DNA of 64,000 nt from assembly GCF_029893085.1 (NCBI RefSeq), contig NZ_JARXWI010000001.1, positions 310,001-374,000 of the forward strand, read 5' to 3'. Made by a program: the position numbers and the translations under genes. The notes beneath the pieces were generated by a model. That model had not been told where the DNA came from and did no database searches. It saw nothing but the letters and a program-made list of their open reading frames with translations. The number at the start of each line of letters is the position of its first letter. Position 1 is the first letter of the stretch. Source of the DNA: Parabacteroides sp. PFB2-10 (GTDB lineage Bacteria; Bacteroidota; Bacteroidia; Bacteroidales; Tannerellaceae). Positions 36,680-45,515 of the stretch are shown piece after piece.

Positions 36680-36687
36680 TATGTTTG
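36680..36687 (+). promoter_or_regulatory. promoter -7 element of tcdA
   Basis: TATGTTTG, 16 bases before the chosen ATG at 36704. Its position argues against the upstream TTG start at 36677. Confidence 0.5.
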
Positions 36688-36703
36688 TCGAGAAATTGAC
36701 GAG

Positions 36704-37417
36704 ATGGGATATCCCTGGAATAGTAGGACGGAGTTGCTGTTTGGCGCTGAGCGCATGGATCATTTAGCCGGAAGCCACGTATTGGTGGTTGGGCTGGGTG
36801 GTGTTGGGGCGTATGCGGCCGAACAGATCTGCCGGGCAGGTGTGGGGCGGATGACGATTGTCGATGCCGACGAGGTGCAGGAGAGCAACCTCAATCGCCA
36901 GTTGCCTGCTCTGCACAGCACACTGGGTCGTCCGAAAGCGGAGGTGATGGCCGAGCGGTTGATGGATATCAATCCCCGCCTGAAGTTGACCGTCCTGCAT
37001 GAATTCCTGCGGGATGAACGTACCGAAGAGCTCTTATTATCGACTCCTTTCGACTATATTGTGGACGCGATCGATTCGTTGAGCCCGAAGGTCTATCTAT
37101 TGCATTTCGCGGTGAAGCACGATATCCCGGTGGTCTCCTCCATGGGAGCGGGAGCGAAGATGGATCCGGCGCAGGTGAAGTTGGCGGATATCTCCAAGTC
37201 GTTTAATTGCACGCTGGCCAAGATGGTACGCAAGCGCTTACACCGGTTGGGCATTCGCCGGGGCATTCCGGTGGTCTTTTCCACTGAGATGGTCGATCCG
37301 GAGGCGGTGATCGAGGTCGAAGGCGAGGAATGCAAGAAGACAACCACCGGCACGGTGTCGTATATGCCCGCCATTTTCGGTTGTTATCTGGCGTCGCATG
37401 TTATTCGTCATTTGTGA
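36704..37417 (+). CDS. tcdA: tRNA threonylcarbamoyladenosine dehydratase
   Basis: ATP-dependent E1-like enzyme that cyclises t6A37 of ANN-reading tRNAs to ct6A. 237 aa from ATG 36704 (MGYPWNSRTELLFG). HVLVVGLGGVGAYAAEQICR is the nucleotide site, followed by DADEVQESNLNRQ and the SMGAGAKMDPA loop typical of TcdA/YgdL rather than ThiF or MoeB. The E. coli cofactor partner genes (csdA/csdE) are not adjacent. Confidence 0.9.
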   Translation: MGYPWNSRTELLFGAERMDHLAGSHVLVVGLGGVGAYAAEQICRAGVGRMTIVDADEVQESNLNRQLPALHSTLGRPKAEVMAERLMDINPRLKLTVLHEFLRDERTEELLLSTPFDYIVDAIDSLSPKVYLLHFAVKHDIPVVSSMGAGAKMDPAQVKLADISKSFNCTLAKMVRKRLHRLGIRRGIPVVFSTEMVDPEAVIEVEGEECKKTTTGTVSYMPAIFGCYLASHVIRHL

Positions 37418-37463
37418 TAACTATTTTTTTGTCCCGAATGTTATATAAACAGATTATAAGCGC

Positions 37464-38123
37464 GTGATACAAACAAAAGGAATTACAAAAAGCTTCGGCT
37501 CGCTTCAGGTACTGAAGGGGATCGACCTTTCGATCGAGAAGAGCGAAGTGGTAGCCATTGTGGGGCCGAGCGGAGCCGGAAAAACCACCCTGTTGCAGAT
37601 TATCGGCACCCTGGATTCGCCCGACGGCGGAGAGCTGATCCTCAATGGGACACGCGTAGAGGGAATGAACGATACGGAACTGTCGGCTTTTCGCAACCGG
37701 AATATCGGTTTTGTATTTCAGTTTCATCAATTATTACCCGAATTTACGGCATTGGAGAATGTGATGATCCCTGCCCTGATTGCCCGCGAGAAGCAGGGAC
37801 AGGCGGAGAAGCGCGCGAAAGAACTACTCGATTTTATGGGGTTGGCCGAACGCATGACACATAAACCGGCGGAATTGTCGGGAGGTGAGAAGCAACGCGT
37901 GGCCGTGGCGCGTGCCTTAGTGAATAACCCGGCCGTGATCCTGGCCGACGAGCCGTCGGGCAGCTTAGACACGAAGAATAAAGAGGAACTGCATGCCCTC
38001 TTTTTCGAGTTGCGCGATAAGATGAAGCAGACCTTTGTATTAGTCACCCACGACGAACAACTGGCGGCGGATACCGACCGCGTCATTCACATACGCGATG
38101 GCATCATTGTTCCGACATCATAA
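37464..38123 (+). CDS. ABC transporter ATP-binding protein, LolD-like
   Basis: 219-aa ATPase starting at GTG 37464. Walker [11 protein letters not shown]-loop [12 protein letters not shown], signature [15 protein letters not shown], Walker [13 protein letters not shown] and the switch His in VTHD are all intact. The [14 protein letters not shown] stretch is typical of the LolD/MacB group. It would extract lipoproteins from the inner membrane or power a related MacB-type permease. No permease gene adjoins, so it must pair with one elsewhere. Confidence 0.87.
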   Translation: MIQTKGITKSFGSLQVLKGIDLSIEKSEVVAIVGPSGAGKTTLLQIIGTLDSPDGGELILNGTRVEGMNDTELSAFRNRNIGFVFQFHQLLPEFTALENVMIPALIAREKQGQAEKRAKELLDFMGLAERMTHKPAELSGGEKQRVAVARALVNNPAVILADEPSGSLDTKNKEELHALFFELRDKMKQTFVLVTHDEQLAADTDRVIHIRDGIIVPTS

Positions 38124-38154
38124 AAAACAAAAAGACAACAAGGAGGACTGACCC

Positions 38155-39525
38155 ATGATTAGTAATGAAAGAGCAACTTTCGGAAGTAAATTAGGCGTTA
38201 TTTTGGCTACGGTCGGTAGCGCGGTTGGCTTAGGTAATATCTGGAGATTCCCCTATATGTTAGGCGAGAACGGAGGCGCAGCCTTCCTACTCGTCTATTT
38301 TGTTTGTATCGTAATCCTGGGGCTTCCGGTGATGATCACCGAGATGTTTATCGGTCGGCATACCCATCGCAATGCAGCGGGCGCCTTCAAGGCCATGGCA
38401 CCGGGCACGAAATGGAGTCTGATCGGTTACAACGGCGTACTGGCCGCCTTTCTGATCCTTGGTTTCTACTGTGTGATTGCCGGATGGACCTTTGAATATA
38501 TCCTCCAATCGCTGACCAGCTCGCTCTCCGGAAAGACGGTCGATGTGTTCGAAGCGGAATTTAAGTTGTTCTCTTCCGGTATCTTCCGCCCGATATTTTG
38601 GACGGTTGCTTTTATTGCAGTCACTCATTTCATTATTGTGTCGGGCGTGAAAAACGGTATTGAACGGGCTTCGAAGATTATGATGCCTTTGTTGTTTCTG
38701 ATGTTGTTTATCCTCTGTATCCGCTCGGTTACGCTGCCCAATGCCAGTGCGGGACTCTCTTTTCTCTTTAAACCCGACTTCAGTAAGATCGATTCTTCGG
38801 TAATGCTGAGCGGCATGGGACAGGCTTTCTTCTCATTAAGCATTGGTATGGGCTGTCTGATCACCTATTCCTCCTACTTCAGTCAGAAAACAAACATACA
38901 AGCGACTGCCGTTCAGGTGACCCTGTTGGATACCTTAGTGGCTGTATTGGCGGGGTTGATGATATTTCCGGCGGTGTTTAGCTTTGGCATCGAACCGACG
39001 GCAGGGCCTGAGTTGGTGTTTATCACATTGCCTAATGTGTTTGCCAAGATGGCGATGGGCAATCTCTGGTCAGTCATATTCTTTGTGTTATTGGCCATCG
39101 CGGCGCTCACCTCGACCATTTCGCTGCATGAGGTAGCGACTGCCTACGTGCATGAAGAGATGAATATGTCGCGCAAGAAGGCGGCTCTGTTGGTTTCCGC
39201 CGGTGTATTGATCCTGGGGGTGATCAGTTCGCTCTCCTTCGGCGTATTAAAAGACTTTACGATCTTCGGACTCACCTTCTTCAACCTATTGGATTATGTA
39301 ACGGCTAAGATCATGCTTCCGTTGGGCGGGATGATGATCTGTGTCTTTGTCGGCACGCGTGTCGACCGGAAAATTCTGAAAGCGGAATTGACCAACGAAG
39401 GCACGATCCCGTTCTATTTCTTCCGAACCTATGCCTTCTTCATGAAATGGGTGGCTCCGGTATTGATCGGATTGGTATTCTTAAACGAACTCGGTGTGTT
39501 AAAACTGATACAAAACTTATTCTAA
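38155..39525 (+). CDS. neurotransmitter:sodium symporter family transporter
   Basis: Sodium-coupled importer of an amino acid or related amine (LeuT/MhsT fold). 456 aa with about 11 helices. TM1 is well conserved: TVGSAVGLGNIWRFPYMLGE, containing the unwound GNIWRFP segment that binds Na+ and substrate. It is 12 bases before the phosphate transporter gene and may share a transcript. Substrate not predictable; Trp, Tyr or branched-chain amino acids are typical. Confidence 0.92.
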   Translation: MISNERATFGSKLGVILATVGSAVGLGNIWRFPYMLGENGGAAFLLVYFVCIVILGLPVMITEMFIGRHTHRNAAGAFKAMAPGTKWSLIGYNGVLAAFLILGFYCVIAGWTFEYILQSLTSSLSGKTVDVFEAEFKLFSSGIFRPIFWTVAFIAVTHFIIVSGVKNGIERASKIMMPLLFLMLFILCIRSVTLPNASAGLSFLFKPDFSKIDSSVMLSGMGQAFFSLSIGMGCLITYSSYFSQKTNIQATAVQVTLLDTLVAVLAGLMIFPAVFSFGIEPTAGPELVFITLPNVFAKMAMGNLWSVIFFVLLAIAALTSTISLHEVATAYVHEEMNMSRKKAALLVSAGVLILGVISSLSFGVLKDFTIFGLTFFNLLDYVTAKIMLPLGGMMICVFVGTRVDRKILKAELTNEGTIPFYFFRTYAFFMKWVAPVLIGLVFLNELGVLKLIQNLF

Positions 39526-39536
39526 CATAACTTTTT

Positions 39537-41792
39537 ATGGAGACTTTCTATTTATTCCTTGTCATTTTTATTTTCATCTTAGCCATCTTCGACCTTAACG
39601 TAGGGGTAAGTAATGATGCTTCGAACTTCCTGAATTCTGCCATCGGCTCGAAAGCGGCCTCCTTCCGCACCTCCATGATTGTGGCGGCCATCGGTATTTT
39701 TGTCGGGGCGGCCTTGTCGAACGGCATGATGGATGTGGCGCGGCACGGTATATTCCAGCCGCAGTTTTTCTACTTCGAAGAGATCATGTTTATCCTGTTG
39801 GCGGTGATGCTGACGGATGTGGTCCTGTTGGATGTGTTCAATTCGTTGGGGATGCCGACATCGACCACCGTCTCTTTGGTGTTTGAACTATTGGGGGCCA
39901 CGGTAGCGGTCTCCATGATGAAGGTCTATCACTCGGCGGGAGAGCTGAACTTTGTCGATCTCCTGAATACCGATAAGGCGTTTACCATGATCTTAGCCAT
40001 CTTCATGTCGGTGGCGATCGCCTTTTTCTTTGGCGCGCTGGTGCAATACATCTCCCGTCTGATCTTTACCTTTAACTACCGGAAACCGCTGAAATACTTC
40101 GGAGGCATATTCGGAGGTATCGCGACGACCTCTATTATCTATTTCATGTTGATCAAAGGATTGAAAGGGAGCTCGTTTATGACACCGGAGCTGAAAGCGT
40201 TGATCGACAACTATACAGGCATGTTACTGTTGACCAGCTTTGTCTTTTTTAGCATTGTCATGCAAATACTCACCTGGCTGAAGGTGAATGTATTGAAGGT
40301 GGTGGTATTGCTCGGTACCTTTGCGTTGGCCTTGGCATTTGCCGGTAATGACCTGGTGAACTTCCTCGGTGTGCCGCTGGTAGGCTACTCTTCCCTGATC
40401 GATATGAAGGCAGCGGGAGGATCGCCCGACACCTTCCTGATGAGTTCCCTGTTGGAATCGGCCAAAACGCCCTGGTATTTCTTAGTCGGAGCCGGTGCCA
40501 TCATGGTGACTGCCCTGTTTACCTCCAAAAAGGCACACAATGTGATTAAGACATCGGTCGACCTGGCCAGCCAGGGGCAGGGCAATGAGAACTTCGGCAC
40601 ATCGCCTGTCGCCCGTATTCTGGTGCGTAGGGCAAGCAATATGTCTTCCTTCCTGTTGAGTGTGACGCCGGTATCTGTCAAGAACTGGATCGATAGTCGC
40701 TTCAATTCAAACGAAATTATTCTGGAAAACAAAGCCAGCTTCGACCTGGTGCGCGCCTCGGTGAATGTGGTGCTTTCCGGTTTATTGATAGCGATCGGTA
40801 CCTCTTTCAAACTGCCTCTTTCAACTACCTACGTGGCTTTTATGGTGGCTATGGGTAGTTCGCTGGCCGACCGTGCTTGGGGACGTGAGAGTGCAGTTTA
40901 TCGCATTACCGGGGTCTTGTCGGTGATCGGTGGTTGGTTTATCACGGCGGGGGCAGCATTTACCATTGCTTTTGTGGTGGCTCTGTTGATTTATTGGGGA
41001 GGTATACCGGCGATGGTGGCGATGATCGCCTTGGCGGCCTATTCGTTGATCCGTAGCCAGATGGCCTATCGCAAGCGCATGAAGAAAGAGGCGTTGAAAG
41101 AAGAGGTAAACGAAACGGTAGCCAAATTGAGCCAAACGACCAACTCGCGCGAAGCGCTTGCTCTTTTCCGCAAACATAGCCGGGAAGAGAATCAGGCATT
41201 ATTGCGTTTTGCAGCCGATATGCTGAATAAATCGATCGGAGGCATTACCGAATGGAACCTCAAGGAGTTGCGCACAGCCATCACCGAATTGGAAGAGAAA
41301 AAGACCCATTTGAAGCAGATCAAGCGGGTGGGCAACCTGGGTGTGACGCAGATTGAAAATGATATTGCCGTGGATAAAGGATTATATTACTACCAGGGGA
41401 ACGACTTTGCCAGCGAGGTCGTCTACAGTATCCTCCGCTTTACCCGACCTTCCAAAGAACATATCGACAATAACTTCAATCCGTTAAGCGAAGAGGAGGC
41501 TCAAGACTTGCATGAATTCCTGCCGCATATCGTCTCTTTCCTGCATAAAGGGGCCAATATGATCCACGACAGGGAGTATTTCAACCTGACAAGCCTTGTT
41601 TCGGAAGCCAATACATTAGACAATCAGTTGACGCAATACAAGCGGGGCGAGTTGAAACGCATTCAGCAGGAGGGCAACACAACCAGCACCAAGACCAGTC
41701 TGCTCTACCTCAATATCCTGCATGAGTTGCAGAATGTCTTGATGTTTACGAAGAACTTACTGAAGGTTAGCCGGAAATTCCAGATGGAGTAA
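39537..41792 (+). CDS. PiT-family inorganic phosphate transporter with PhoU-like C-terminal domain
   Basis: 751 aa, longer than usual PiT proteins (about 500). The membrane part has both family repeats: FDLNVGVSNDASNFLNSAIG near the start and SFKLPLSTTYVAFMVAMGSSLAD near 430. After about residue 520 a soluble helical region of some 230 residues follows, resembling PhoU/DUF47 (long amphipathic helices). This looks like a fusion of the transporter with a regulatory subunit that is separate in many bacteria. The 3' end overlaps convergent wbqC by 26 bases. Confidence 0.9.
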   Translation: METFYLFLVIFIFILAIFDLNVGVSNDASNFLNSAIGSKAASFRTSMIVAAIGIFVGAALSNGMMDVARHGIFQPQFFYFEEIMFILLAVMLTDVVLLDVFNSLGMPTSTTVSLVFELLGATVAVSMMKVYHSAGELNFVDLLNTDKAFTMILAIFMSVAIAFFFGALVQYISRLIFTFNYRKPLKYFGGIFGGIATTSIIYFMLIKGLKGSSFMTPELKALIDNYTGMLLLTSFVFFSIVMQILTWLKVNVLKVVVLLGTFALALAFAGNDLVNFLGVPLVGYSSLIDMKAAGGSPDTFLMSSLLESAKTPWYFLVGAGAIMVTALFTSKKAHNVIKTSVDLASQGQGNENFGTSPVARILVRRASNMSSFLLSVTPVSVKNWIDSRFNSNEIILENKASFDLVRASVNVVLSGLLIAIGTSFKLPLSTTYVAFMVAMGSSLADRAWGRESAVYRITGVLSVIGGWFITAGAAFTIAFVVALLIYWGGIPAMVAMIALAAYSLIRSQMAYRKRMKKEALKEEVNETVAKLSQTTNSREALALFRKHSREENQALLRFAADMLNKSIGGITEWNLKELRTAITELEEKKTHLKQIKRVGNLGVTQIENDIAVDKGLYYYQGNDFASEVVYSILRFTRPSKEHIDNNFNPLSEEEAQDLHEFLPHIVSFLHKGANMIHDREYFNLTSLVSEANTLDNQLTQYKRGELKRIQQEGNTTSTKTSLLYLNILHELQNVLMFTKNLLKVSRKFQME

Positions 41793-42417
41793 GGCCGGCT
41801 ACCGAATCTCTTAAGACCAAGAGTCCTTCCGGTCCCATATTGAACAATAGGTCTACGATGCTCAAATTGGGCAGGAAACCATGTTTTTCCTGAAAGACCT
41901 GCCAATAGGGTGTTGGCCGGAAGGCGGCGTCTTCGGCGGGATGTTTCGGGCGAATCACCTCCCGGAAGTCATGGTTCAGGTTGGGTTGATACTCCTCCGT
42001 ATAGACAATGTCGGGCTGGATATCCAATAAATGGCAGATCAATGCCCGCAATTCCTCGTTGAAGTCGAAGAGAAACGCATACCTCTTCTCGTAGAAAGGG
42101 GCAAAATCGTCTTCATAATAGTCGAAGAAAGGGCTCATCCGGTAGGCGGAAACGAGGGCGTTCCAGTGCAGATGGCGCCAGTTGCCATGATCCGACAGGC
42201 GGATATCCCGGGTAAGGCATTTGATTGCTTCCGTCTTTTCGATGGGGATAGAGAGCGAAAGCGGCCCGTTGGCTCCGGCAATCGTACACCGGTTGCGGTA
42301 GGTTTGCTTCAGGTAGTTTTCTTTTGTTTCGATGAAAACGCGGTCGTAAGCAATCATTTTGGTGTATTGCTGCACAGGCCCCAGGTAGGCGGTCGATAGA
42401 TAAACGGCGGTTTCCAT
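41767..42417 (-). CDS. WbqC-like family protein
   Basis: 216 aa. YLGPVQQYTKMIAYDRVFIE, YRNRCTIAGANGPLSLSIPI and DLLFNMGPEG are the conserved parts of the WbqC-like family, first noted near O-antigen genes; its biochemical function is not settled (a glycan-modifying or transferase role has been proposed). Its ATG overlaps the stop of the signal peptidase-like gene by one base (TAATG), so the two are co-translated. Also overlaps the PiT gene from the other strand. Confidence 0.85.
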   Translation of the reverse strand: METAVYLSTAYLGPVQQYTKMIAYDRVFIETKENYLKQTYRNRCTIAGANGPLSLSIPIEKTEAIKCLTRDIRLSDHGNWRHLHWNALVSAYRMSPFFDYYEDDFAPFYEKRYAFLFDFNEELRALICHLLDIQPDIVYTEEYQPNLNHDFREVIRPKHPAEDAAFRPTPYWQVFQEKHGFLPNLSIVDLLFNMGPEGLLVLRDSVAGLTPSGISG

Positions 42418-43256
42418 TAATGTACCGGTTTGAATATACGTGAACGATCTTTACTATACCAACACCATCCGGCCACTCCCTGGATATGGTCTTCGGAGAC
42501 AAAGCCCAGGTGACGCGAATCGACTGCCTCTTCGGGGTTGTCGGATATCATCCAGTAGTAATCTTTTTTGAACGCGAAAGCGCTGACCTCCCGGCCGTCT
42601 AAGTAGAGCTTTCCTTCCCGGAACTGCGCTTTTCCGTTCGTCTCCTGCCGGATAGCCTCCTCGCATAATAACAAGGATTGCTCGTCCAGTGGGTAGGTAT
42701 GTCCCTTTCGGGGCAGGATCAGGCGATAGGGCGCCGCTTCGCCATAGCGTTGCAAGGCCTCTTTTTCACCCATCTCTTCCATCACCTGCCAGGCCTCAAA
42801 GGAGGTAAGGCGCAGGCTATAGCCCTTTTCCCGCCGGGCCCATTCCCGGAGGTCGATACGCAGTCGCTGCAAAGCGTCTAAGCAACTGTTCTTCCGGTGA
42901 TCCGCGACCAGCCAGGTGTGTAGGGATTGCGGGGCGTAAGGTGTCATATTTCCGTTGATCAGAAAGCCGTCGGGCATCACAAACAGGGTATCGCCCGGCA
43001 GACCCAGGCAACGGCTGATCAACAGCGCAGGCTTGACGCCCTCCTGGCGGAGCGGGCTGGTGAATAATACCACCTGATTGCGTCCGGGTTGTTTCTTTCC
43101 TTTATATACCAATAGATAATCACCTTCCTGCAGGGTGTTCTCCATCGAAGGCGTGGAAATAGAGTAGGAGGCCACCACCCATTGCCTCAAAGCAAGGATA
43201 ACGGCAAAGGCAATCGCCAGGGCGATGATCCATTTCCATACAACAGATAAAGTCAT
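42417..43256 (-). CDS. signal peptidase I paralogue lacking the catalytic lysine
   Basis: 279 aa with one N-terminal transmembrane helix (about 7-28). The nucleophile region STPSMENTLQEGDYLLV keeps Ser37. The box that normally reads (V/I)KRxxGxPGD is LISRCLGLPGD: Ser81 takes the place of the general-base Lys, and the codon is AGC. The GDN box is also altered to ISDNPEEAVDSR. The frame is intact and the rest of the fold is retained, so it looks like a maintained pseudoenzyme or one with altered chemistry. It directly follows the canonical lepB (8-base gap). Confidence 0.85.
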   Translation of the reverse strand: MTLSVVWKWIIALAIAFAVILALRQWVVASYSISTPSMENTLQEGDYLLVYKGKKQPGRNQVVLFTSPLRQEGVKPALLISRCLGLPGDTLFVMPDGFLINGNMTPYAPQSLHTWLVADHRKNSCLDALQRLRIDLREWARREKGYSLRLTSFEAWQVMEEMGEKEALQRYGEAAPYRLILPRKGHTYPLDEQSLLLCEEAIRQETNGKAQFREGKLYLDGREVSAFAFKKDYYWMISDNPEEAVDSRHLGFVSEDHIQGVAGWCWYSKDRSRIFKPVH

Positions 43257-43264
43257 TCCTTTTC

Positions 43265-44668
43265 TTAGTGAACCGTGCGGAAGAGCCTGTTCCAGCGAAT
43301 ACCTCCATCAAACAGTTTACGATCTTTATCCAACGACAGCCAGATCAGGATCGGCTTGCCTACGATATGGTCTTCCGGCACGAAGCCCCACGAGCGACTG
43401 TCGGCACTCTTATGGCGGTTATCGCCCATCATCCAGTAATAATCGTATTGGAAGGTATAGGTGGTTTCCGGCTTTCCATTGATATAAATCGTGCCATCTT
43501 TCACCTCCAGGGTGTTGTTCTCGTAGTTCTGAATGCAACGGCGGTACATGGCCAGGTTCATTTCATTCAACTCAACGGTTGCCCCCTTCTTCGGGATCCA
43601 GATAGGCCCGTAATTGTCGCGACTCCAACCGGTTTCATAGCCCAACGGATAATAGGGCGACCGCTGATAGATCTCTTCCCGGTCGACCACTATTTTCACC
43701 ACATTCGGCAACTTTTCCGCGATAGCCAATGCCTTTTTGGTCAACGGATAACAATAAAGAGGATTGTATTGTCCCGCCGCATTCTTCGTGAAGCCCAGGT
43801 ATTCATGCAAAGGCGATTGGCTGGCAGCGTCCGACACCTTATTATTCACGCGATCCTCCTTGCTGATATTCAACAACCGGTATTGCGCTTCCGTAAAGGG
43901 CGATCCGTTGGTTTCCACGATATAGTTAAGCTGCATATTCTCCGGATTCTCCGCGGCAATGCCATTCACATACACCTGATTGTCGCGAATCTCTAAGCTA
44001 TCGCCGGGCATACCGATACAGCGTTTCACATAGTTCTCCCGTTTGTCTACCGGACGATAGATCACATCGCCGTAGATCTGCTTGTTCAGGTGGATAGCTT
44101 CCCGTCCGTACATCGCCACCGAGGTGTGATAATCCGGATTCTGTACTTTCAGGGCCACCGTGTCGCCCGCCGGGAAATTAAACACGACAATGTCGTTGCG
44201 CTTCACCTCGCCCAGTCCTTTCACCCGTTTATACTCCCAATGTGGCCAATCGAAATAGGATTTCGTGTTCACGATAGGCAAGGTGTTCTGCACCAACGGG
44301 AAAGAGAGTGGTGTATTGGGCACGCGTGGCCCGTAGCTTAGTTTGCTCACAAAAAGATAATCGCCTACCAACAGCGATTTCTCTAACGAAGAACTCGGTA
44401 TCTGGTAGTTCTGAAACACAAACAGATTGATCATATAGACGGCGATCAGGGCAAAAATAATATCGTCTACCCATTCGAGCATATTGCGCAATTTCGGGTT
44501 TTTTGTCTTCTTCCAGCCTCCCCAGGGGATATATTTGGTCAGGAATATATCGACCAAGACAATCAACCCCAGCAATAGCCAAAGATTCTGCATCCAGATA
44601 GCGAAGAGCGTATATAATGTTCCCCAAATGGCGAACCTGATCCATTGCGCTTTTGAAAATTTCTTCAT
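43265..44668 (-). CDS. lepB: signal peptidase I
   Basis: Inner-membrane endopeptidase releasing Sec/Tat signal peptides. 467 aa, large, with several N-terminal helices (about 10-45 and 68-85) and an extended periplasmic insert. Ser94 in IPSSSLEKSLL is the likely nucleophile and Lys215 in YVKRCIGMPGD the general base; MMGDNRHKSADSR is the conserved C-terminal box. In the nucleophile motif Leu95 replaces the usual Met. Part of a dapB-lepB-lepB2-wbqC unit with small gaps. Confidence 0.93.
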   Translation of the reverse strand: MKKFSKAQWIRFAIWGTLYTLFAIWMQNLWLLLGLIVLVDIFLTKYIPWGGWKKTKNPKLRNMLEWVDDIIFALIAVYMINLFVFQNYQIPSSSLEKSLLVGDYLFVSKLSYGPRVPNTPLSFPLVQNTLPIVNTKSYFDWPHWEYKRVKGLGEVKRNDIVVFNFPAGDTVALKVQNPDYHTSVAMYGREAIHLNKQIYGDVIYRPVDKRENYVKRCIGMPGDSLEIRDNQVYVNGIAAENPENMQLNYIVETNGSPFTEAQYRLLNISKEDRVNNKVSDAASQSPLHEYLGFTKNAAGQYNPLYCYPLTKKALAIAEKLPNVVKIVVDREEIYQRSPYYPLGYETGWSRDNYGPIWIPKKGATVELNEMNLAMYRRCIQNYENNTLEVKDGTIYINGKPETTYTFQYDYYWMMGDNRHKSADSRSWGFVPEDHIVGKPILIWLSLDKDRKLFDGGIRWNRLFRTVH

Positions 44669-44686
44669 GTGATTTGCTTTTTATAA

Positions 44687-45403
44687 TTAAAATGTCAACA
44701 GGTCCTGCATGGTCAGGAAACCTTTCTTTCCGGCGGCAAACTCAGCCGCAATCACCGCACCAAGTGCAAAGCCTTCGCGACTTTTCGCATCGTGTTCAAT
44801 GCGGATCGTATCGACGCTTGATTCATAGATGATCTCATGACGACCCGGCACTTCGCCTTCGCGCAGAGCCTGAATCATCAGGTCGGCAGGGTTCTCGGCC
44901 TTATCGAGGCTCCAGGCTGTTTTGCGGTCGAGCTCTTTCATCATCTCTTCCGCCAGGGTGATGGCCGTGCCGCTGGGTGCATCTAATTTATGGATATGAT
45001 GTGTCTCCGTCATACGCACATCGTAGGCCGGGAAGTTATTCATAATCTTGGCTAAGTAGCGATTGAGTGCGAAGAAAATATTTACACCGATGCTGAAGTT
45101 CGACGCATAGAAGAGGGTCTTCCCTTCGTTGGCACATATCGCTTTGATCTCGTCCAGGCGGTCGAGCCAGCCCGTTGTGCCGGAAACCACCGGTACGCCG
45201 GCCGCAAAGCATTTCATATAATTATCGTAAGCCGTCGCGGGAATGGTAAATTCAATCGCCGCGTCCGCGCTTTTAAATGCCTCCGAGGCAAAGTCTTCCT
45301 GGTTGTTGATATCTATAATAGAAACTATCTCATGTCCCCGTTCCCGGGCAATGCGCTCGATGATCTTCCCCATCTTGCCGTAACCTATCAATGCAATCTT
45401 CAT
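44687..45403 (-). CDS. dapB: 4-hydroxy-tetrahydrodipicolinate reductase
   Basis: NAD(P)H-dependent step of lysine/diaminopimelate synthesis. 238 aa. IALIGYGKMGKIIERIA is the nucleotide site, SGTTGW and FSIGVNIFF the mid-region, and HHIHKLDAPSGTA the substrate-binding and catalytic motif. First gene of the unit with the two signal peptidase genes and wbqC. A minus-strand TATATTTG (45458-45465) is its promoter. Confidence 0.95.
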   Translation of the reverse strand: MKIALIGYGKMGKIIERIARERGHEIVSIIDINNQEDFASEAFKSADAAIEFTIPATAYDNYMKCFAAGVPVVSGTTGWLDRLDEIKAICANEGKTLFYASNFSIGVNIFFALNRYLAKIMNNFPAYDVRMTETHHIHKLDAPSGTAITLAEEMMKELDRKTAWSLDKAENPADLMIQALREGEVPGRHEIIYESSVDTIRIEHDAKSREGFALGAVIAAEFAAGKKGFLTMQDLLTF

Positions 45404-45457
45404 CTTTCCTGTGTTCTAAGTATAAATAATTCAGCCGAATAAACGGCTATAAGGCTA

Positions 45458-45486
45458 CAAATATACGGAAAAAGGAATTATATTTG
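45458..45486. promoter_or_regulatory. divergent promoters of dapB and the DUF2851 gene
   Basis: TATATTTG occurs on the minus strand at 45458-45465 (dapB) and on the plus strand at 45479-45486, 13 bases apart and facing away from each other. Confidence 0.55.
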
Positions 45487-45515
45487 TGATAATCAATCTT
45501 AACTATGAAAGAATT

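Noticed and set aside
42417-43256. Second signal peptidase gene as a pseudogene
   Set aside because: The frame is intact, it is tightly spaced between lepB and wbqC, and the fold motifs other than the Lys and GDN boxes are preserved.
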